Both the position numbers and the translations under genes were made by a program. Shown piece after piece: positions 1 to 5,128 of a stretch of 5,128 bases of DNA (its first letter is position 1; the number at the start of each line of letters is the position of its first letter). Location: positions 1 through 5,128 of the forward strand of contig JAFGMJ010000237.1 in NCBI GenBank assembly GCA_016927635.1, in the 5' to 3' direction. The notes under the pieces were generated by a model. That model saw only the letters and a list, made by a program, of their open reading frames with translations, searched no databases and was not told the origin of the DNA. The stretch is from Actinomycetota bacterium. GTDB lineage: Bacteria > Actinomycetota > Humimicrobiia > Humimicrobiales > Humimicrobiaceae.

Positions 1-3000
1 CACAGTGAATACTCGCTTCTCGACGGTTTATTGAAAATAGACGATCTTATAAGGAAAGCAGCTGAGCTTGATATGCCTGCAGTTGCGCTCACTGATCATG
101 GCAATATGTATGGAACAATAGATTTTTATAAATCCGCAAAAAAATCCGGAATAAAACCAATAATAGGGTGTGAGGTTTACCAGTCGCGCGGGAGCAGGTT
201 TGAGAAAAAGACAAACCGGGACAAAAAAGAGGATATGTATAACCACTTGACCCTGCTTGTAAAAGATAAGACCGGATATAAAAATCTAATGAAGCTTGTA
301 AGCCTTGGCTTTCTTGAAGGTTTTTATTATAAACCCAGGGTTGATTCTGAGTTGCTAAGCCAATACTCTGAAGGAATCATAGCGCTTAGCGGTTGTATGA
401 GCGGAAGGATAACAAGAGCAGTTGAGTCTAAAGATTTAAAAAAAGCCTCAGAATTCATTGAGCAGTATATTGATATTTTTGGCAGGGAAAATTTTTATAT
501 AGAACTTACTGACTTTGGAATTAAAAGGCAGAAAGACATAAACGCCTGCCTTGCTCAGCTAGCGCAAAAGCACAGGCTGGGTATTGTTGCGACAAATGAT
601 GTGCATTATCTCAATAAAGAGGATTTCAAGTATCATTTCCTTCTTCTTTGTGTGCAGTCCGGCATGACAATAGAAGATTTCAGAAAATACAGGGAGGAGG
701 TTCCTGAAGACTCAAACCTTGACGATATTATTAAAACAATAATACAAAATCTTGCTGAACAGGAATATGAAAGAAAAGATATTGATAGTGAGCAGTCTGA
801 TAAAAGCGGTTTTTTCCCAAGAACAATGCAGTATTATTTCAAAGATTATAATGAAATGCTGGAACTTTTCAGTGATTTTCCTTATGCCCTTGAAAATACT
901 CTTGAGATAGCTTCAAGATGCAACGTGGAACTTGATTTTAACCTTGGGCTAATCCCGCCATATGAAGTGCCCCGGAATTTAACTCCTGATGATTATTTGC
1001 GTGAGCTTTGCTTAAAAAACCTTACTGTTAAATATCCTGATACAAATGATTTGATAAATGGAAGGATTGACAGGGAGCTTAAGGTCATAAAGAAAATGGG
1101 TTTTGCAGAATACTTCCTGATAGTATGGGATTTTGTAAGTTTTGCAAAAAACAATAATATAAGAGTCGGACCGGGAAGAGGGTCTGCTGCAGGAAGTATA
1201 GTTTCATATCTTCTGGATATAACTGATATAGAACCATTAAAATATAACCTTCTTTTTGAAAGATTTCTAAATGAGGAAAGAAAAAAGATGCCTGATATAG
1301 ATATCGATTTCTGTGATGAACACAGAGATGAAGTAATCAGGTATGTGACAGAAAAATATGGGGAAAACAGGGTGGCCCAGCTCATAACTTTTGGCACAAT
1401 GGCTGCAAGACAGTCAATTAGGGATGCAGGCAGAGTGCTTGAGGTGCCATATGCTGACGTAGACAGAATAGCAAAACTTGTCCCCATGGAGCTTAATGTT
1501 ACAATTGATGCTGCGCTTAATGCTGTTTCTGAACTGCACCAGCTTTATGCTTCTGACAAAACTGTAAGAGATATAATAGATACTGCCAAATCGCTTGAAG
1601 GAAAGGCAAGACAGCATTCAATACATGCAGCAGGAATTGTCATATCAGCTGATGACCTTTACAATTACACGCCCCTTCAGCGTGATGATAAGAGCGGCGA
1701 CATCAAGACCCAGTATAAAATGGAAGATGTGCAGGAAATAGGGCTTCTTAAAATGGATTTTCTGGGGCTAAAAACACTTTCACTTATAGACAAGACGCTT
1801 TTTCTGATAAAAAAGACAAAAAATATCGATTTAGATATAAACAAAATAAACCTTGAAGATGAAAAGACCTATCGCATGCTTTCAAGCGGCGATTCCCTTG
1901 GTGTTTTCCAGCTTGAAAGCAGCGGAATGCGGGACCTTGTTGTAAATTTAAAACCTGAAAGGTTTGAAGATATTATTGCAACTTTAGCTCTTTTCAGGCC
2001 GGGCCCTCTTCAGAGCGGAATGGTCAACGATTTTGTAGAGGCTAAGAACAGGAATAAAAAAATAAAATACCTGCATCCGAGCCTGGAGCCTATTTTAAAG
2101 GAAACTTACGGCATTATACTTTACCAGGAGCAGATAATGCTTATTGCTTCCGAACTTGCCGGGTTTTCAATGTCAGAAGCAGACATATTAAGGGATGCCA
2201 TAAGCAAGAAAAAAAGAGATGTCATGACACGGCAGAAAAATAAATTCATCCAGGGAGCAAAGACAACAGGTTTAATTGATGAGCAAATAGCGCTTAAGCT
2301 TTTTGAATTAATAACGCATTTTGCCGAATATGGATTCAATAAATCTCACAGTGCGGCATACGCAATGATATCCTATCAGACAGCATATTTAAAGGTTAAT
2401 TATCCTGTGGAATTTATAGCTGCGCTTTTAAGTGTGAGAATGGGAAGCCAGGAAAAAGTGGCCCAGTATATAAACGAAGCAAGGCGAATGGGCATAGAGG
2501 TGCTGCCGCCTGATGTGAATTTCAGTTATTCAGATTTTACTGTTGTAGAAAATTCAATAAGATTTGGATTATCCGCAATTAAAAATGTAGGAATAAATGT
2601 GATTGAATCAATTGTAAATGAAAGAAAAGAAAAAGGCAGGTTTAGCAATTTCAGTGATTTCTGCAACAGGGTCAACAGCAATGTATTAAATAAAAAAACC
2701 ATTGAAAGCTTTATTAAGGCGGGTGTTTTTGATTCATTCGGCCATGCAAGAAAGTTTCTTATGCAGAATTATGAAAAAATGACCGATGAGGCTAACAAAG
2801 TCAAAAAAAGCCAGGAATGTGGTCAATTCTCGCTTTTTGATGGCTTTGAAAATAAAGAAGGCGGCATGGATGCCTCAATTGAATTTTTGCAAAATTTTAA
2901 TGGTACAGAAGATGACATTGAAGAGGAATATTCAATAAAGGAAATGCTTAATTTTGAGAAAGAGATGCTGGGCCTTTATATCTCAGGACATCCTCTATCT

Positions 3001-3798
3001 GATTATGAGGAAGCGCTGAAGGCATTCAAATCAATATCTGAAATTTCAGAAGAAAAAGATAAATCGTCCCAGACAATTGCAGGAATAATATCGTCTGTAA
3101 AGCAGATACTTACCAAAAGCAGCCAGCCGATGTATTTTTTGACCCTGGAAGATATAACAGACAATATTGAAGTAATTGTTTTTCCTGCTGTTTTGCAAAA
3201 GTATAAAGAAGAGCTGGCAGAAGACAGGATAGTGGAAATCAGGGGAAGGGTGGATAAAAAAGAGGATCAGGTAAAATTCATTGCAATGGAAGTAAAAAGC
3301 CTTAAAAAAACTAAAGATAGCACGTCAAAAAAAAGAGCTGAAAAATTTGAAAGTTTATCTTACCACGGTGATAAAGATGCAGTATATGAGAAAAAGGAAG
3401 ACTATTTTACAGACAGGGAAAATAATAATGCCAATAATTCCCTGACTGAAGAAAAAATAGCGGACCCGGTTGTTTTAAGTGAAAAGATAAAAAGTTTTAC
3501 AGCTGAAAATGCTGTCAAGACCCCGGATCATTCAGCTTCTGTCAGCTTAAACAGGCTTGTGCTGACAGTTAAAAAAACAGATCTCAGCATTGGTTTCATT
3601 GATTCCCTGCATGACTTGCTGTCATCATTTCCCGGAAGTATGCCTGTGGAAATAAGGATAAAGAACGGTGACAGCAATGATACAGAAAGATCCTACAGCC
3701 TTGATACTTATAAAGGAATTAATTTTAATGAAATTTTTTTAACAAAACTCAAGGATTCTTTTGATGATGTTATATCATGGGAGATTACCTTAATTTAA
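1..3798 (+). CDS. dnaE: DNA polymerase III subunit alpha (DnaE), 5'-partial
   Basis: This is the catalytic subunit of the replicative DNA polymerase III holoenzyme, which extends primers 5'->3' at the replication fork. The frame is open from base 1 and ends at TAA 3796-3798, giving 1265 visible residues (numbered from base 1). The first residues, HSEYSLLDG, are the start of the PHP domain, so the true start codon lies just left of the window; TTG at 31 is an internal Leu. Domains in order: PHP (1 to about 210) with likely metal ligands H1, D8, H33 (TDHG), E58, H82, C132, D200 and H202; an unusual insert (222-276); a polymerase core with GPGRGSAAGS at 390-399, palm aspartates D434 and D436 in PDIDIDFC, a third aspartate D586 in KMDFLGL, FRPGP at 665-669 and GFNKSHSAAYA at 778-788; helix-hairpin-helix near 860-880; a clamp-binding pentapeptide QFSLF (942-946); OB fold (about 1024-1101); a long charged linker (1102-1177); and a C-terminal tau-binding-like domain (1179-1265). 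It lacks a PolC-type exonuclease insert. The architecture is DnaE1-like rather than the shorter error-prone DnaE2. The identification is very secure; the exact domain borders are estimates. Confidence 0.97.
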   Translation, partial: HSEYSLLDGLLKIDDLIRKAAELDMPAVALTDHGNMYGTIDFYKSAKKSGIKPIIGCEVYQSRGSRFEKKTNRDKKEDMYNHLTLLVKDKTGYKNLMKLVSLGFLEGFYYKPRVDSELLSQYSEGIIALSGCMSGRITRAVESKDLKKASEFIEQYIDIFGRENFYIELTDFGIKRQKDINACLAQLAQKHRLGIVATNDVHYLNKEDFKYHFLLLCVQSGMTIEDFRKYREEVPEDSNLDDIIKTIIQNLAEQEYERKDIDSEQSDKSGFFPRTMQYYFKDYNEMLELFSDFPYALENTLEIASRCNVELDFNLGLIPPYEVPRNLTPDDYLRELCLKNLTVKYPDTNDLINGRIDRELKVIKKMGFAEYFLIVWDFVSFAKNNNIRVGPGRGSAAGSIVSYLLDITDIEPLKYNLLFERFLNEERKKMPDIDIDFCDEHRDEVIRYVTEKYGENRVAQLITFGTMAARQSIRDAGRVLEVPYADVDRIAKLVPMELNVTIDAALNAVSELHQLYASDKTVRDIIDTAKSLEGKARQHSIHAAGIVISADDLYNYTPLQRDDKSGDIKTQYKMEDVQEIGLLKMDFLGLKTLSLIDKTLFLIKKTKNIDLDINKINLEDEKTYRMLSSGDSLGVFQLESSGMRDLVVNLKPERFEDIIATLALFRPGPLQSGMVNDFVEAKNRNKKIKYLHPSLEPILKETYGIILYQEQIMLIASELAGFSMSEADILRDAISKKKRDVMTRQKNKFIQGAKTTGLIDEQIALKLFELITHFAEYGFNKSHSAAYAMISYQTAYLKVNYPVEFIAALLSVRMGSQEKVAQYINEARRMGIEVLPPDVNFSYSDFTVVENSIRFGLSAIKNVGINVIESIVNERKEKGRFSNFSDFCNRVNSNVLNKKTIESFIKAGVFDSFGHARKFLMQNYEKMTDEANKVKKSQECGQFSLFDGFENKEGGMDASIEFLQNFNGTEDDIEEEYSIKEMLNFEKEMLGLYISGHPLSDYEEALKAFKSISEISEEKDKSSQTIAGIISSVKQILTKSSQPMYFLTLEDITDNIEVIVFPAVLQKYKEELAEDRIVEIRGRVDKKEDQVKFIAMEVKSLKKTKDSTSKKRAEKFESLSYHGDKDAVYEKKEDYFTDRENNNANNSLTEEKIADPVVLSEKIKSFTAENAVKTPDHSASVSLNRLVLTVKKTDLSIGFIDSLHDLLSSFPGSMPVEIRIKNGDSNDTERSYSLDTYKGINFNEIFLTKLKDSFDDVISWEITLI
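2824..2838 (+). other. Beta-clamp-binding motif in DnaE (QFSLF)
   Basis: Residues 942-946 of the visible DnaE read QFSLF. This fits the known bacterial clamp-binding pentapeptide consensus QL(S/D)LF and sits between the helix-hairpin-helix region and the OB fold, where the internal clamp-binding site of DnaE normally lies. It would tether the polymerase to the DnaN sliding clamp. The flanking residues (KKSQECG before, DGFENKEGG after) look like a flexible loop. The role is inferred from motif and position. Confidence 0.75.
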
Positions 3799-3806
3799 AT
3801 GCAGTT

Positions 3807-3836
3807 TTGAGTTTAATTCCAAATATACTGTATAAA
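3807..3836 (+). promoter_or_regulatory. Candidate sigma70-type promoter for hisZ (P1)
   Basis: TTGAGT (3807-3812) is followed after an 18-bp spacer by TATAAA (3831-3836). These match the sigma70 consensus at 4 of 6 and 5 of 6 positions. Transcription would begin near 3843, leaving a leader of about 20 bases without a Shine-Dalgarno sequence. DNA this AT-rich yields such matches by chance, so the call is tentative. Confidence 0.35.
3824..3834. repeat. Small perfect palindrome TATACTGTATA
   Basis: Five-base arms TATAC and GTATA flank a single central T. It overlaps the -10 of candidate promoter P1 and the -35 position of candidate P2, where an operator could act. It is short and AT-rich, so chance is a fair explanation. 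Confidence 0.3.
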
Positions 3837-3851
3837 AAATAAATAAATCTA

Positions 3852-3857
3852 TATAAT
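3852..3857 (+). promoter_or_regulatory. Perfect -10 hexamer TATAAT next to hisZ start (P2)
   Basis: A consensus TATAAT ends 8 bases before the hisZ ATG at 3866. Transcription from it would begin at about 3864-3866, giving a leaderless or near-leaderless mRNA, which fits the absence of a ribosome binding site. The matching -35 position (3829-3834, TGTATA) is poor, with 3 of 6 matches. This is an alternative to P1. Confidence 0.35.
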
Positions 3858-3865
3858 AAATTTCT

Positions 3866-5119
3866 ATGTTTAATGACAATAAAGAAAAACTTATATTAAA
3901 GCTTCCATTCGGATTCAGGGATATATTTCCAGTGGAGGCAGGCGAGCGCAAAGATATAGAAGATGCCATCAGGCATGAATTTGTATTTTGGGGATATGGG
4001 GAATTAAAAACGCCCATTGTCGAGCTTACAGAGAATATTTCTTCGGGAACAGGTAAAAAATGGAAAGACAGGCTCATAAGTTTTTTTGATATTGACGGAA
4101 ACCTTATATCGATGCGGGCAGATATGACCATACCTGTTGCAAGATTGTCTGGAATGAGGCTCAAAAGGGGGCAGCTTCCTGCAAAGTTTTATTATTTTGC
4201 AAATTCTTTCAGGCAGTCTCCTGCACAGAAAGGCCAGAAAAGAGTATTAAACCAGGCAGGGCTGGAATATATAGGCGCAGGCACAGCACAGGCCGATGCG
4301 GAAGTGCTTATAATATTGATAAATATACTTAAGAAGCTCGGTATTAAAGATTTTAAAATTTCCCTGGGGCACATCAAATTTATAGATGCCGTATGTGAAT
4401 GGTTTGGCCTTGACAGCAGCCAAAGCAATTCCGTGCGGGAAAACCTGATAAATAAAAACCTTGTTTACCTTAGAGAATTTTTGATGGAAAAGGATATAAA
4501 AAAAGCAGGAATATTTTTAAATATTATAAGGCCTTTTAAAAATTTTGAACAAGTACTTGAATACGGCAAAAAGATAAATGAAAAAAAAGCTGATGATAGC
4601 CTGAAATACCTTTCCGGCATATGCAGTCTTTTAAAGGAGCTGGAACTGGATAATTATTTAAGCATTGATTTGAGCGTTTTACGTGATTTTGACTATTATT
4701 CAGGTTTAATATTCGAGATTTACTGCCCGGGTGTGGCCGAGCTACTTGGAAGCGGTGGAAGATATGACGGACTTATAAAGAAGTTCGGCCTTGATGTGCC
4801 CGCTACCGGGTTTGCCCTGGATATGGATCTTTTGCATAAATCTCTTGATAATTCAAGCAATGTTTTTAAAAAAAGCATTAAAAGAATTATTCTTGAAGGA
4901 AGGAGCGGCTCTTTTACAGATATTATAAGGCTCTCCGACAGACTACGGGAATCGGGCAATATCGTAGAGCTGCATTTTGATACTTCAAGAGAAATCAGCC
5001 ATATACCCGGTGTGCATAAAGCTGATTATATTTACAGGGCTGATTTTGAAAAAGGCAAGGTTGTTGTAACTGACCTGCAAAAAAATGACAAGCAATTAAT
5101 TGATTTAAGTGATTTATAA
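3866..5119 (+). CDS. hisZ: ATP phosphoribosyltransferase regulatory subunit HisZ
   Basis: HisZ is a catalytically dead paralogue of histidyl-tRNA synthetase. It binds the short form of HisG, and the complex makes phosphoribosyl-ATP from ATP and PRPP, the first and feedback-controlled step of cytosolic histidine synthesis. The 417-residue protein has the class II synthetase fold: PFGFRDIFP at 14-22 (motif 1 region), RADMTIPVAR at 84-93 (close to the HisZ RPDMTxPxAR signature), motif 2 FRQ at 115-117 with QAGLEYIG at 130-137, RDFDYYSGLIFE at 273-284, GSGGRYDGL at 295-303 and PATGFALDMDLL at 312-323. HisZ is preferred over HisS because the motif 2 GR.REF block is degenerate (GQKRVLNQ) and the motif 3 G-x-E-R is replaced by D-M-D-L, removing the catalytic arginine. 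Residues of about 338-417 resemble a shrunken anticodon-binding domain. ATG 3866 is the only sensible start: an in-frame TAA lies at 3857-3859, and the next residues lead directly into the conserved N-terminus. It has no Shine-Dalgarno sequence. It is complete, ending in TAA at 5117-5119. HisG is expected nearby but is not in view. Confidence 0.92.
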   Translation: MFNDNKEKLILKLPFGFRDIFPVEAGERKDIEDAIRHEFVFWGYGELKTPIVELTENISSGTGKKWKDRLISFFDIDGNLISMRADMTIPVARLSGMRLKRGQLPAKFYYFANSFRQSPAQKGQKRVLNQAGLEYIGAGTAQADAEVLIILINILKKLGIKDFKISLGHIKFIDAVCEWFGLDSSQSNSVRENLINKNLVYLREFLMEKDIKKAGIFLNIIRPFKNFEQVLEYGKKINEKKADDSLKYLSGICSLLKELELDNYLSIDLSVLRDFDYYSGLIFEIYCPGVAELLGSGGRYDGLIKKFGLDVPATGFALDMDLLHKSLDNSSNVFKKSIKRIILEGRSGSFTDIIRLSDRLRESGNIVELHFDTSREISHIPGVHKADYIYRADFEKGKVVVTDLQKNDKQLIDLSDL

Positions 5120-5128
5120 AAATTTAAA

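Larger units (their letters stand above)
3799..3865 (+). other. dnaE-hisZ intergenic region, AT-rich, no terminator seen
   Basis: This is 67 bp of almost pure A/T between the dnaE stop and the hisZ ATG. No GC-rich hairpin followed by a T run is present, so an intrinsic terminator for dnaE is not apparent. There is no GGAGG-like purine-rich Shine-Dalgarno sequence within 20 bases of the hisZ ATG. The region contains the palindrome and the two candidate promoter elements listed separately. Readthrough from dnaE into hisZ cannot be excluded. Confidence 0.7.

Noticed and set aside
31..33. TTG as the start codon of dnaE
   Set aside because: The frame is open to base 1, and the ten preceding codons encode HSEYSLLDGL, a conserved part of the PHP domain, so this Leu is internal.
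664..828. Intein or group I/II intron in dnaE
   Set aside because: The extra segment is only about 35-40 residues, stays in frame, and lacks the Cys/Ser start and His-Asn end of an intein.
993..1487. A 164-codon open frame on the minus strand inside dnaE
   Set aside because: It lies opposite the conserved palm region of dnaE, has no recognisable domain, and is explained by codon bias on the other strand. The same applies to the other minus-strand frames at 28-246, 1414-1617, 2121-2339, 3790-4164, 4192-4428 and 4720-4959.
3732..3743. T run near the dnaE end as an intrinsic terminator
   Set aside because: It lies inside the coding region, encoding the EIFLTK stretch, and no stable GC hairpin precedes it.
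3826..3845. LexA-type SOS box
   Set aside because: TACTGTATA matches only the left half of the enterobacterial LexA site; the ACAG right half is absent.
4581..4588. Run of eight A in hisZ as a possible frameshift or programmed slippage site
   Set aside because: The frame continues intact through it into the conserved RDFDYYSG and GGRYDGL motifs, and lysine-rich stretches in AT-rich genes commonly give such runs.
3866..5119. Histidyl-tRNA synthetase (hisS)
   Set aside because: The motif 3 G-x-E-R arginine is replaced by D-M-D-L, motif 2 is degenerate and the C-terminal domain is reduced, so an active synthetase is unlikely.

Overview
The window carries two protein-coding genes, both on the + strand and covering almost all of its length. 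The first is a 5'-truncated dnaE, the catalytic alpha subunit of the replicative DNA polymerase III. After a 67-bp, very AT-rich gap comes a complete hisZ, the regulatory subunit of short-form ATP phosphoribosyltransferase, the first enzyme of histidine synthesis. No RNA genes, mobile elements, CRISPR arrays or convincing terminators were seen.

Organism: clearly bacterial, because it has a DnaE-type C-family polymerase and HisZ. The DNA is AT-rich by eye, with heavy use of ATA (Ile), AGA/AGG (Arg) and A/T-ending codons, and TAA at both stops. The standard genetic code fits. No close relative can be named from the sequence alone. A low-GC, probably uncultured or poorly sampled lineage is an inference. 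HisZ implies that the genome encodes a short-form HisG, which is not in this window.

Layout: 1-3798 dnaE, open at the left edge; by family comparison only roughly the first 5-10 residues are missing. 3799-3865 intergenic, with two candidate promoter elements, a small perfect palindrome and no Shine-Dalgarno sequence. 3866-5119 hisZ. 5120-5128 AT-rich tail with no feature.

How the genes relate: they serve different processes (chromosome replication and histidine biosynthesis). They are probably neighbours without a functional link, and hisZ may have its own promoter. The usual partner of hisZ, hisG, is predicted just beyond the right edge. Nothing here amounts to a new system. The points worth a second look are two lineage-specific expansions in the polymerase (an extra segment after the PHP domain and a long charged linker before the C-terminal domain), the SD-less and possibly leaderless hisZ start, and the HisRS-like tail of HisZ.
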